A DNA stretch of 64,000 bases from an uncultured Saprospiraceae bacterium (GTDB lineage: Bacteria; Bacteroidota; Bacteroidia; Chitinophagales; Saprospiraceae): positions 62,001 through 126,000 of the forward strand of contig CALLPN010000005.1 of assembly GCA_938015435.1 (NCBI GenBank), written 5' to 3'. The first letter of the stretch is position 1, and every line of letters starts with the position of its first letter. The notes under the pieces are model-generated. The model saw nothing but the letters and a program-made list of their open reading frames with translations, made no database searches and had not been told where the DNA came from. The position numbers and the translations under genes are program-made. Positions 27,770-39,800 of this stretch are shown one piece after another.

Positions 27770-28423
27770 TTAGCTAATTATACGTCCATCCTGCATAGTC
27801 AATGTACGATCACTTAATTTGGCAAGCTCTGTGTTATGGGTCACGATCAAGAAAGTCTGACCCATTTCAGCTTGCAACTTCTTTAGTAGATTATGTAAAT
27901 CATCAGAACTGCTAGCATCCAGATTTCCAGTAGGCTCATCTGCAAAGATGACCGCTGGATCATTAATCAACGCTCTAGCAACGGCAACTCTTTGTTGCTC
28001 ACCTCCAGATAGCTCCTGTGGTTTGTGTTCCATGCGATCTTTCAAACCAAGGAAGTCTAAGAGCTCTTTGGCTTTCTTGTCAGCGTTAGAGGCATTACTT
28101 CCATTGATATGTGCGGGGATAGTTACATTTTCTAGAGCAGTAAATTCGTTAAGCAAATGATGGAATTGGAAAACAAATCCTATAGTTTCATTCCGAAACT
28201 TGGCTAAATCTTTTTTATTAAGAAGGGTAGTGTCTACACCATTTATAATAATAGATCCTGTGTCTGGATGATCCAATGTACCGATGATGTGAAGTAAAGT
28301 ACTCTTGCCAGCACCTGACTTACCTATGATACTTACGATCTCACCTTTAGTAATATCAATATCTACCCCTTTGAGAACTTGCAGATCTTCATAGGACTTT
28401 ATGATTCCCTTACCTTCTATCAT
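27770..28423 (-). CDS. lolD: LolD-type ABC transporter ATP-binding protein
   Basis: A 217-residue ATPase of the MacB/LolD group, which powers extraction of lipoproteins from the inner membrane or related export. Walker A is [15 protein letters not shown] near residue 34, the Q-loop [19 protein letters not shown], the signature [15 protein letters not shown], Walker [15 protein letters not shown], and the switch His is in VTHNTEL. The length and the [11 protein letters not shown] motif favour LolD over other MacB-like ATPases. No LolC/LolE permease is adjacent, which is common in Bacteroidota. It is the first gene of the leftward operon with DUF389 and the MORN/TonB-C genes. Confidence 0.88.
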   Translation of the reverse strand: MIEGKGIIKSYEDLQVLKGVDIDITKGEIVSIIGKSGAGKSTLLHIIGTLDHPDTGSIIINGVDTTLLNKKDLAKFRNETIGFVFQFHHLLNEFTALENVTIPAHINGSNASNADKKAKELLDFLGLKDRMEHKPQELSGGEQQRVAVARALINDPAVIFADEPTGNLDASSSDDLHNLLKKLQAEMGQTFLIVTHNTELAKLSDRTLTMQDGRIIS

Positions 28424-28461
28424 TTTCTTCTATTAACTGTGAGATTTCTTCATCTCTACTC

Positions 28462-28469
28462 CAAAATTA
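28462..28469 (-). promoter_or_regulatory. Candidate -7 box of lolD operon
   Basis: On the minus strand the sequence reads TAATTTTG, an exact TAnnTTTG match, 38 bases before the lolD ATG. No -33 TTG is seen at standard spacing. Confidence 0.35.
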
Positions 28470-28697
28470 ATTTTTTTAATGGATATATACTCTATAATTA
28501 TATATATCACAAAGTACGACAGGGCCTACAAATCAAAATATTTACATGTGTATTGTCATGAAAATGTGTTAGTAATGAAAATAAAAAATAAACTATATCA
28601 GTTATATCATCAAATCAGGTTTAATGAGGATGATTGAGATAGGTTTTTCCGTATGATCTATTGGTTATGAGTCATCATTATTTGAAAGAAAAAACTT

Positions 28698-28705
28698 TAC
28701 ATTTG
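28698..28705 (+). promoter_or_regulatory. Candidate -7 box of glycosyltransferase gene
   Basis: TACATTTG is an exact TAnnTTTG match, 36 bases before the ATG at 28742. There is no -33 TTG at standard spacing. Confidence 0.38.
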
Positions 28706-28741
28706 GACACATTATAATTATTACGTCCCTTTCGTTATTAT

Positions 28742-29956
28742 ATGAAGATACTACAACTCTGTAAGAAATTTCCTTATCCGCTCAAAGACGGTGAGTCAAT
28801 TGCCGTAACTAATCTAAGCAAGGCTTTTCATGATTTTGGCTGTGAGATTACTCTCTTGGCGATGAATACGACTAAGCACTATACAGAGATAGAAAAACTT
28901 CCTAAGGAGTTTAACCATTATCGTGAGATACATGTCTCGGATATTGACAATAGAGTAAAGCCCTTAGGTGCTTTTGCGAATCTATTTTCGAGCAAATCAT
29001 ACCATATATCCCGTTTTGAATCAAAAGATTATAACGCTAAACTCATACAACTGCTTCAATCCAATGAGTTTGATGTAGTTCAATTAGAAACGCTCTACTT
29101 GACACCTTATATAGATACTATTAAGCAATACAGCAATGCGATAGTATCTATGAGATCTCATAATGTAGAGTATGAAATATGGGAGCGTATAACGGCAAAT
29201 ACTAAGTTTCTTCCCAAAAAATGGTACCTCGAGCATCTCACTAAGAAGCTCAAAAAATTTGAGTTGACCCATCTCAATGACTACGACTATTTAGTGGCTG
29301 TTACAGATCGAGATCTTCGGAAGTTTAAGAAAATGGGCTATAAAAATGGTGCAATGGCTTCGCCGATTGGTCTTCAAGTAGATCGATACGTCGAGAAGCA
29401 GATTACGCTTAATGGTAAAGACATTTCTTTTATTGGATCAATGGACTGGCTTCCTAATATAGAAGGCTTAGAATGGTTCTTAAAAGAAGTATGGCCTGTA
29501 TTTAGCAAGCAGAATCCTCAAGTTAAATTTCATATCGCTGGTCGTAATACCCCCAAATGGATCTCTAATTTGGATCTAGCCAATGTAGTCGTTCATGGTG
29601 AAGTTCCAGATGCGATTGAGTTTATTCAAAAATATCCGATTACTGTAGTTCCTCTATTTTCTGGGAGTGGGATGCGAGTTAAAATACTCGAAGGTCTAGC
29701 GCTCGGTAGAGTAGTGGTATCCACCACAGTAGGCAAAGAAGGTATAGAAGCGAATCATGGAGAACAGATATTTGTAGCTGATACTTCGGACGAATTTGTA
29801 GCGGTACTTAATGATTGTATGAAAGACCTTCCATTAATGCAAACAGTAGCAGATAATGCCGTAGCTTTGATCAAAGACAAATACGACCATAAAGACAATG
29901 CTCGTAAACTATTAGAAAAATATAAGTCAATACTCCTATCTGATGCCTACAGTTAA
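28742..29956 (+). CDS. Family 4-like glycosyltransferase
   Basis: A 404-residue GT-B-fold sugar transferase, cytoplasmic. The N-terminal acceptor domain begins MKILQLCKKFPYPLKDGES with the usual Gly-rich loop position (DGESIAVTNLSKAF). The C-terminal nucleotide-sugar domain contains ISFIGSMDWLPNIEGLEWFL, VKFHIAGRNTP and GSGMRVKILEGLALGRVVVS, the last including the conserved Glu that binds the donor. Resemblance to WcaI/PslH-like transferases suggests polysaccharide or glycoprotein glycan synthesis. Donor and acceptor are not deducible. It overlaps the next gene by 14 bases. Confidence 0.88.
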   Translation: MKILQLCKKFPYPLKDGESIAVTNLSKAFHDFGCEITLLAMNTTKHYTEIEKLPKEFNHYREIHVSDIDNRVKPLGAFANLFSSKSYHISRFESKDYNAKLIQLLQSNEFDVVQLETLYLTPYIDTIKQYSNAIVSMRSHNVEYEIWERITANTKFLPKKWYLEHLTKKLKKFELTHLNDYDYLVAVTDRDLRKFKKMGYKNGAMASPIGLQVDRYVEKQITLNGKDISFIGSMDWLPNIEGLEWFLKEVWPVFSKQNPQVKFHIAGRNTPKWISNLDLANVVVHGEVPDAIEFIQKYPITVVPLFSGSGMRVKILEGLALGRVVVSTTVGKEGIEANHGEQIFVADTSDEFVAVLNDCMKDLPLMQTVADNAVALIKDKYDHKDNARKLLEKYKSILLSDAYS

Positions 29957-30383
29957 TATCTACACAGAACTTTCCGAATACGCATGTCAAGTATCTATTC
30001 CCGTGCAATGGGGAGATATGGATGCCTTTCGACATGTTAATAATGTAATATATCTAGGATGGGTAGAATCCGCAAGAGTAAAATACTTCAATGAACATCT
30101 CTGTAAGAATAATATGAACAACTCAGAAGTTGGGCCTATTCTTGCGTGGCAAGATTGTAAGTACCTTTTTCCTGTAACATATCCAGACACGGTTGAAGTA
30201 GGATTTAGAGTATCAGAAATCAAAACAGATCGTATACTTTGTGAAGCTCGTATTTATAGCAAAACTCATAATAGATTAGTAGCGATAGCCAACAATGTCA
30301 TTATGCCCTATAGTATCAAAATGCAATCCAAGACCGAGATCCCTACTGAATGGTTAGATGCTATTGAAGATGTGCAAGGATAA
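29943..30383 (+). CDS. Acyl-CoA thioesterase, hotdog fold
   Basis: A 146-residue 4-hydroxybenzoyl-CoA-thioesterase-like hotdog protein. The active-site block VQWGDMDAFRHVNNVIYLGW carries the catalytic Asp after WGDMD and the HVNN turn. The size fits the single-domain YbgC/FadM type. It hydrolyses acyl-CoA or acyl-ACP thioesters. The substrate is unknown. Its start lies inside the glycosyltransferase gene in another frame (14-base overlap), so translation is probably coupled, although a functional link is not obvious. Confidence 0.88.
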   Translation: MPTVNIYTELSEYACQVSIPVQWGDMDAFRHVNNVIYLGWVESARVKYFNEHLCKNNMNNSEVGPILAWQDCKYLFPVTYPDTVEVGFRVSEIKTDRILCEARIYSKTHNRLVAIANNVIMPYSIKMQSKTEIPTEWLDAIEDVQG

Positions 30384-30888
30384 AGCGACCAACTTCTCAA
30401 CGCTGTTGAAATGTCTCTGACTTCAATCATATTCTACTATGTCAGAAATATTATGATAAGCTATAGGTGTAAGACTTAAAGTAAAGAGCAATTCTCTCAG
30501 CTTCGCATTAAAAAAGAACGGCTTATTTCACAATTATGAAATTCGTGTTCAATCTCAATTTTGTTCGTGCCATCTGACGAAACATTCATTTTTTTTATTG
30601 CAAATTGTCCATTTCTTACATTTAATACTATATTGCAGTAGAATTTACGAATACTTTAAAGCAGGAACCCCATTCTTGCTCATACGACAAAAATTAAAAC
30701 AGCAGTTTTACTAACTTGTATTTTACAAGTTATGCGTGTTTTAATCGGCCTTATCAAGACAGGCGGCTCACCATTTTATGAATTTCGACTTTTGCATTGA
30801 GCAAAGTCAAATTTGAATCTACAGTTTAATGAAATTTATTTAGGACCTACAGCAGTGTAGACTCTACTAACCTTATTTAACACAAGTG
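30384..30888 (+). promoter_or_regulatory. Long hairpin-rich leader before giant adhesin gene
   Basis: A 505-base gap without a supported gene. It holds four small hairpins on the reading strand: AAAAC/GTTTT at 30696-30709, a perfect 9-bp stem TAACTTGTA/TACAAGTTA with a 3-base loop at 30712-30732, GACTTTTGC/GCAAAGTC with one bulge at 30787-30808, and CTACA/TGTAG at 30847-30860, which ends 28 bases before the ATG. ACAGCAGT occurs twice, at 30700-30707 and 30850-30857. None has a proper T-run. No exact TAnnTTTG box was found. It may be a structured 5' UTR for the 14.5-kb gene. This is inference. Confidence 0.4.
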
Positions 30889-33800
30889 ATGAGAAATTAT
30901 TTACACTTACTACTTTTATTTTTATCTATCAACCTAGTCGCTCAGATTGATGATGATTGCTTTACAGCACAAGGAAGTCCACTAGTATTAGGTACAGGAA
31001 CCCTAGTAAACTTAGATAATACGGGTTTTAGTGAAGAAGCAGACTATTTAGTTGGAGATTTCGTACAGACTATATCTGGATATCTAGCTTTTACATGGAC
31101 AGGTGGTGATGGTTTCTTTTCGCTTAATGCAACAGGAGTAGCTACTGGTGAATGGAATATTTCTATTAGCGAAGATTGTGACTTTAGTACATCGACTTCA
31201 TTGTATCAAGGGTTATTGGATCCGGGTTCAGCTACAGAGATAAGTTGTATGTATCTAGAGGCTGGCGATTATATAATAGGCTATTCTACAGATTTTGGTA
31301 ATGAAGGTGTTTTGATGCTTGATTTTATTAATTCTTCTTCACCGCCAGTGGCAAATGCGCTTTGTGATGGTGCGACTGACCAAGGTCAAATAATTTCAAA
31401 TTGTACAGCTAACAATATTACTGGAGATTTGGCAGCATCCTGTCCAAGTCCTGCAGATCCTATTTGTTTGGATCTCGGAAATGGAGGACCATTACTATGG
31501 TATTCATTTACTACTGATAATAATGCAGAAGAAATAACAATAGCAACTGATGGATCTGGAATTACACCTCAATTCGCTTTACTAGAAGGGAGTTGCGGAT
31601 CTTTGAGTGTAGTTGGAACTTGTGGTGATGCCACATTTCCAGTATCTACAAGTACTCCATATTGGATAGCAGTTGGAGAAGAGTTTGTTGGGGCTGGTGG
31701 GGCATTCGGTCTTGATATCACAGCAAGTTTTACACCAACGGCTAATGATTGTGGAGTAGAGACTCTTACTTTGGGGTCTTTGTTGTCTGGAACTACAACC
31801 TGTGCTTCAGGTCCAACAACCAGTTTTTGTGCATATACAACTAATGATCACGCAGTATACTACGACTTTACAGTAGCAGGTGTTGATAATGTTAATTTAG
31901 ATATAGAAATAGCTGGTGGAGTTGGAGTAACTGGTATTTCAGCTACAGATATAGGAATAGAATTATATTTAGCAAGTTGTGGAGCTGTTCAAAGTTTCTC
32001 TACCACGGGCACGCCATGTGCTGCACTAGGGGTAACTACTACTTATGAGTGTGTTCCTCCAGGGGACTATACAATTGCTATTGGATCACAACAATTTGCA
32101 GCAGGTGATTTTGATATTACAGTTGATCAGTCATTTGTTGGACCGGCTAATGATGCATGTGCAAATGCAGACAATACGGTCGTATTAACTGACGATTGTA
32201 CACCAGTACTTTTCTCTGGAACGACATTAGATGCTTGTCCAGAATCGTTTACAGGCCCTGCTTGTCCATATAACATGGAATCAGTAGTATGGCATGAGAT
32301 AACACTTCCAGTGGACGCAATTGGAATACAACTTTCAATGATTTCAGGAGCTGCAATAACCGTTTTTACAGATAATGTATGTGCTCCTTCACCTGGTGGA
32401 TTCTTCCCAGAAGCAGACTGTGCAACTGCGGATGTAACAGTACCTAATATGACAGGTGGTAATTCATACCTCGTAGGTGTAAGTACTCCTGCAAATTCAG
32501 AAGGCGCTTATTCATTTAATATAACAGCAATCGTACCTCCAGCCAATGATTTATGTGGTGATGCTATTCTACTTACTGATGCTTCAGCAGAATCTGGCTC
32601 AAACAATTGTGCTACAGCTGATACTCCGTTGTGTTCTTTAGATGGTACCACTTCTCATGTAGTATGGTATCAATACGATATAGCAGGATCAGTAAATACT
32701 GGTCTTAACGTAAACGTATCAGCGGATGGAGCTATATCTCCAATGACAGGAGTAAGCATTCAACTTTTTGATGCATGTTCAGGAAATATTATTGATGATG
32801 CATCGGCTCAGATTGGAGGTGATGCTGATTGTAGTAATCCTCTTGGAATAGATGTTGAATATGAATGTCTAGCAGGTGGAATATCTGTATGGATTGCGGT
32901 AGGATCTGATGATACGGAAGAAGGAGACTTTATCATTACAGTATCCCAAGTAGATCCAGCACCAGCTAATGATGCATGTGCAGATGCGGATGCTTCAGTA
33001 GTATTGACAGATGATTGTACTCCAGTACCTTTCGCGGGTACTACAGTTAACGCCTGTCCAGAATCATTTACAGGCCCAGCCTGTCCTTATGATACTGAGT
33101 CAGTAGTGTGGCATGAAATAACTCTTCCTGTAGATGCAATCGGAATTCAGATTTCAATGATTGCAGGTGCATCAATAACTGTATTCACAGACAATTCTTG
33201 TCCAACTCCGGCTGGAATTTTTCCTGATGCAGACTGTATTACAACAGATGCTACCATTCTAGGTATGACAGGAGGAAATTCTTACTTAGTAGGTGTAAGT
33301 GCTGCTCCAGCAGATGAAATGGCTTACTCATTCGAAATATTAGCGATAGTACCTCCAGCCAATGATTTATGTGGTGATGCTATTCTACTTGCAGATGCAT
33401 CAGCCGAGTCTGGCTCAAATAATTGTGCAACAGCGGATACTCCAATATGTGCTTTAGATGCAACTTTATCTCATGTGGTTTGGTACCAATATGATATAGC
33501 AGGATCAGTAAATACTGGTCTTAACGTAAACGTATCAGCGGATGGAGCTACTTCTCCAATGACAGGAGTAAGCATTCAACTTTTTGATGCATGTTCAGGG
33601 AATATTATTGATGATGCATCAGCTCTGGCAGGAGGTGACGCCGATTGTAGTAATCCATTAGGAATAGATGTAGAATATGAATGTCTAGCAGGTGGAACCT
33701 CTGTATGGATTGCAGTAGGATCTAACGACACAGAAGAAGGTGACTTTATCATTACAGTATCTCAAGTGGATCCAGCACCAATTAATGATGCTTGTGCAGA

Positions 33801-36800
33801 TGCTGATGCCACAGTAGCATTGACCGATGACTGTACAGCAGTAGCATTTGCGGGTACAACAGTAAATGCTTGTCCAGAATCATTCACAGGACCGGCGTGT
33901 CCTTATAATACAGAATCAGTGGTATGGCATGAGATAACACTTCCAGCAGATGCAGTAGGTATCGAGATATCAATGATAGTAGGAGCGTCAATAACCGTAT
34001 TTACGGATAATGCATGCCCAACACCAGGAGCGCCTTTTGCAGAAGCAGACTGTACAACAACGGATGCAACTATTATGGGTATGACAGGAGGTAATTCTTT
34101 CTTAGTAGGTGTGAGTGCCGATCCAGCGGCAGAAATGGCATACTCGTTTGAAATATTAGCGATCGTTCCTCCAGCTAATGATCTTTGTGGTGATGCGATT
34201 TTAGTTACGGATGGAACAGCAGAGTCAGGAACAAACAATTGTGCTACAGCTGATACACAGCTATGTACTTTAGATGGTACGACATCTCATGTAGTATGGT
34301 ATCAATATGATATTTCAGGAGCAGTAAATACTGGTCTTATTGTAAATGTTTCAGCGGATGGTGCAACTTCTCCAATGACAGGAGTAAGTATTCAACTTTT
34401 TGATGCATGTGCAGGGAATATTATTGATGATGCCTCAGCTCAAGCTGGAGGTGACGTGGATTGTAGTAATCCTCTCGGAACAGATGTAGAATATGAATGT
34501 CTAGCAGGTGGAACATCTGTATGGATTGCAGTTGGATCAGACGATACAGAAGAAGGAGACTTTACAATCACAGTAACGCAAGTAGAACCAGCACCAGCTA
34601 ATGATGCTTGTGCAGATGCAGATGATACTGTAATATTGACAGACGATTGTACTGCAGTAGCATTCGCGGGTACAACGGTAAATGCCTGTCCAGAATCATT
34701 TACTGGTCCAGCATGTCCTTATGATACGGAATCAGTAGTATGGCATGAGATAACACTTCCAGCAGATGCAGTAGGTATTGAGCTATCTATGATAGTAGGA
34801 GCGTCAATAACCGTCTTTACAGATAATACATGTCCAACACCAGCAGGGATCTTTCCTGAAGCAGATTGTATCACAACAGATGCAACTATTCTGGGTATGA
34901 CAGGAGGTAATTCTTTCCTAGTGGGAGTGAGTGCCGATCCAGCAGCGGAAATGCCTTATTCATTCGAAATACTAGCAATAACACCACCACCAAATGATAT
35001 TTGCGATCCTGATGCTGAAGATATTTCAGCAACTGCGGCAGCAGGAGTGGTGGGTACAACCGCTTGTGCTACACCACCAACTGTGGACTATTGCGGATTA
35101 GGGACTACAGATTCTCATGTAGTTTATTATGAATATACGGTAGCATCAACTAAAAGTACAGATCTGACTATTTTTATAGCTGGTTCAGGAGTTGTTCCTG
35201 CTACAGGTATAGCTGTAGAACTATATACAGATTGCGTCGGAGCAGTGTATCCTAATAATGTAGAAGTAGATGGAGATGATCCATGTGCTGCGATTAATAC
35301 CAATCTAGATTACGAATGTGTAACTCCAGGAACAGTACTTATTATTGCTGTCGGATCAGCAGATGGTACACAAGGAGAGTTTACTATAACAGTTACAGAA
35401 GATAATTCAGATACTCCAGACGAAGATGCATGTGCAATGGCTATACCTATAGATCTTATTCCAAATTGTGAATGGGAAACGGTAAATACGCCTAACGTAG
35501 GTGCTTGTCCAGAGACTCCACAACTAGATGGTGTATCATCTTGTGAGCTAGACGAGGATGCCGTAATTTGGTTTGAAGCTTTCTTGCCAGTAGGTGGAAT
35601 AGGATTCGAATTCCAAAATTTAGATGGCGGAGAATATGTTGCCATATTTAGTGGCGATTGTGATAATCTTGTTTTAGAGCAAGATTGTGTTACAGCAGAT
35701 GGTCAGATAGTTGGCTTAGCAGAAGATATGACTTACTTATTTGCAGTTTCTATTGCTGGGCAAGTAGAAGGTCTAATTAACTTCGATGTGAAAACACTAA
35801 CACCTGCAGATAATGATGATCCTTGTATGCCTGTAACCTTGACTTCAGGAGCTGCGGTAACTGGTGATAATACATGTGCAACTTTTGACATTGCAGATCC
35901 TAATTGTGATGTTGACCAATCACAATCATCAGTATGGTTTACCTACACTTTAGCCCCAGGAGAAACAGGAGTGGAGATTAGTTTTCCTTCTATTACTGCT
36001 GCAGGACCAATGAATGTCTGGGTAGTTGAGCTTGATGCAGCATGTACAACAGCAACACAAGTGACTCCTACATCCACAACTTGTGATGCAGGAGCATTAA
36101 TAGATCCTTTGACACTTAATTGTTTAGATCCAGGTACGGTACTTTCGATTATGGTTACTTCGGAATCTGATTTAGCGGGTGAGTTTGAGATACAACTCGA
36201 TGTTGTAGTTATTGATCCAGCATGTATCGATAATGATGAATGTAGTATGGTAGCAGGTAACGTTGATTCTGATCAAGGAGAAATAGTTACAGATGATGAT
36301 TGTGCTTTGATTTCCGATTGTAATACTAATGCTTGTGCAGAGTTTATTGGCGATTGTGGGGTAGAGATTAACAATGTAGTTTGGTACTCAGTAACCAATG
36401 ATGGTGATGGTGAATTTATATCTACGACAGTTACTAATGCTGGTTTTGATGCTCCAGTAATTGCAGTCTTCGAAGGAGGTTGTGATGCGGCGCTAATGCA
36501 GATAGGTAGTTGTGTTGTTGGTGGTGGTAATGAAGCTAACACTGGACCACTAGAGATACCAGCACCAGCTGCAGGGCAGCAATATTGGATTGCTATCGGT
36601 ACTCAAGGACCAGTAGGTGGAGATTTTGATCTTTGTATAGAAATAAATTCTGGTTGTGTTAATGATATGCCTTGTGATGCTTTTGAATTAGATGATGGTG
36701 TGTTAACAGTTAATCCTGCAAGTACAGTATCCTGTACACCTGATACGCCTAACCCAGATTGTATAAATGGTGAAATATCTTCAGTATGGTACACATTTGA

Positions 36801-39800
36801 AGTGCCTGCCGGATCAGGTAGATTTAGAGTTGCGCTTTCTAACGTGACTATTGTAGGTAACGTAGGAGTTGCTATAGTGCCTGGAGTAGGTGCATGCGAT
36901 GCATTACCTCCAGCAGATATGACATCTTGTGAACCAGGAGATCAGGCGATTGATTTCCTTTGTGCACCAGAAGGATCTATATGGTTTATACAAATTTCAT
37001 CTGGTGAAGATATGGATGAAGGAGATTTCGAAATACAAATCACTTCCCTTCCTCCACTAGTCCCTAACGATTTATGTTCTGGGATAGGTCCAAATCATAT
37101 GATTGAGATAACTGAGAATGAATATTGTCAGTTTGTACCTGTGAACGTTACTACCGAAGATGCATGTCCTGAGGTATTAACTGATGTTGCAGGTTGTGAT
37201 TTTTCAGTCGGTCCTACAGTTTGGTACGAAGTCACGATACCAGACGTTCCAGGAGCTAATCTTTTGGATATTACTACAGAACTAATTTCTGGTTTCGCAG
37301 GTAACCTTCAGCTTGCAGTTGTACAAACTGCTTGTGATGATTTTGCTGCAGGAGTAGCAATTGATTGTCAAGCCGTAGGGAATGGTGAAATAGATTTTGA
37401 AGATATACCTGTCACTCCAGGTGACACTTACCAAATAATAATCGGTAGTGATCAAGCAGGAGATGAAGGCGAAATAGTAATGAATGTAAAAGTAGATGTA
37501 CCGCCAATAAATGATAGTCCATTTATGGATGCTGATAATGCTGGTCCTTGGGATTTGGCTGCAGCTCATAGTGGTACTACATGTTGTGCAATAGGTAATA
37601 CCGATGATCCAACAGCAGATTGGGCCAACCTTGAATGCGGTGGAGCATCGGATGAAAATGCAGTTTGGTATTCATTTGTACCAACTGGTGGCTTTGATGG
37701 TTTTTTCGTCAATGTAGATCCAACAGGAATGGCCATTAGTGGTAATATGACTGTCGAAGTTTACTCTAGTACTACAGCAGGAGGCGTAGCCGCGCCAAAT
37801 CAGCTTACTGTAGTAGAAACATCTTGTGCTCCATTAAGTGTAGAGATAGCAGTTGCATTATGTGATCCAACTTTAGTATACTATGTAAAAGTAGGTTCTA
37901 CGGATGGTGAATGTGGTGAATTTAGTATCGCCATAATGGAAAGAAATACAGAATGTGCTGCCGATGAATGCGCAGATGCTGAATCATTGACAACCAATAC
38001 ACCAACTAGTTGTGAAGATGGAGAGAATATTCTATCTATCGATGGTTGCTTAGATTTTGCTTGTCCAGAAGATGTTAACGTAGCTTGTATGTCTGATATG
38101 GGACCAACAGTTTGGTATCAGTTAAATATAGATTCTGATCAAGCTACGATATTACTTACCGAAGTTGTAGCGGATGGTTTTGATGTGACTTGGTCTATCT
38201 GGCAATCTACTACAGGATCTTGTGATGATATGATCAATGTAATAGATCCTGAGCCTGCACCAGGGCCTAATATTCCTTGTGGTATACCGGGATTAGATGA
38301 TATTTATCTTACTGTGCCGATTGTACAAGATCCTCCAGGTACTCCTGCGACATATTGGATCGCGATTACAGCTTTAGGTGAGATTACAGATCCTAACTTT
38401 GTACTAAACTATGCAGGATCACTTGGATGTATTGCCTGTAGTGGTGAAACCGCAATTGATTGTGGAAATGGTGAGTGGACGGCCTCTATAGATGGTGAAG
38501 AAGTGGAAGTAGAAGATTTTGAAAATTTCTGTCCAGGGCAAGAAGTGGAAGTATGTGTTGAATTCGAATATAATACTGCCGGTACAGGTAATGATTGGTT
38601 ACACGGTATCATACCAACATTTGGTCCAGGATGGGATTTAGAAAGCATAGATTTTCCTTCTATTGTACTAGATGGTGATGTGGGAGGAACATGGGTAGAG
38701 CCAGATGGAGCATGTGCTACAGTTACATCTATTTATACTCTACCAAACTTATGTACGTATACTAATGATGATGGATTATTACAACTCTGTAATACGGTAT
38801 GTAATACAAGTTGTCCATGTTCAGGGCCATTACCACCGAGTTCTCCTTTACCAGGAGGATGGTTTTGGAATAATAACGGAGGAAGTACTACCTGTGTAGC
38901 AGGATCATGTACTCCTGTTGAGCAATATGGATATTCAGGAGGTGTATTGGTTCCTGTAGATGTTTGTTTTGATCTTATTGTTAAAGCATTTCCAGATGAA
39001 GATGGTGATGGTATCCCTGATGAAGATTGTGAGATGAATAGAGATTTACAGATCTCACTCCAAACGACTTCGGATGCCGTTACTGGATGTTGGGAAGATA
39101 ATCCTTGTATTATTGATCCATCTATTACAGGACCAGCTTGGGAAATCAATTGTGATGTTCCTGCTGAAGTCTTAGGGGATGATGTAGAAATCTGCTTTAC
39201 TGAGACTTTAGATATAGATGTTAATACTGATGACGGTTCAGCTGTAGATATAGTGGTTGAAGTGATTGATAACCCTAATGTAGATGGTGAAACAGACTTC
39301 ATGTTTACAGGAGGAAATGGAACTATAGATAACACATTGACCAATACTTCTTCAACAGTACAAATAGTGATGTATGAGGTATTCTCTGTAGATCCTACGA
39401 AGCCTTGTCCAGGTGTAACTAATACTATCGAAGTAACAGTATATCCTGAAATAGAAGTAACATTTAATAATCCACTAGTCGTTTGTGATGGTTTCAGTAT
39501 TGATGTCATTGCTACTCCAAGTGGAGGTACAGGTATTGACTACACATTCGCATGGGGTGCACCAGGAAATGAAACCGACCCTATGATTAATGTAACACCA
39601 TCTACTACAACTACTTATGTAGTGACGGTAACAGATAACCTTGGGTGTACAGGATCTGGTGAAGTTCAAGTTTTCTGGAATCCACCAGTTGTGTTCAACT
39701 TAGAACCTACTGAATTTGCAGTATGTCAAAATGATATAGAAGAAGAGTTATTAAGTATAGACGCAATTTTCCTCAGTGGTACAGCTCCGTTTGATATTAC

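Larger units (their letters stand above)
28424..28741. other. Divergent intergenic promoter region
   Basis: A 318-base AT-rich region between divergent lolD and the glycosyltransferase gene. It contains candidate -7 boxes for both directions (28462-28469 minus and 28698-28705 plus). I see no other genes, repeats or strong hairpins. Confidence 0.55.

Noticed and set aside
38733..39509. Open frame of 258 codons on the minus strand inside giant gene 1
   Set aside because: It is antisense to a clear coding frame, rich in Ser/Thr/Val/Pro as expected for a reversed copy of such sequence, and shows no domain. The same applies to the 217-codon frame at 40995-41648 and the other antisense frames.
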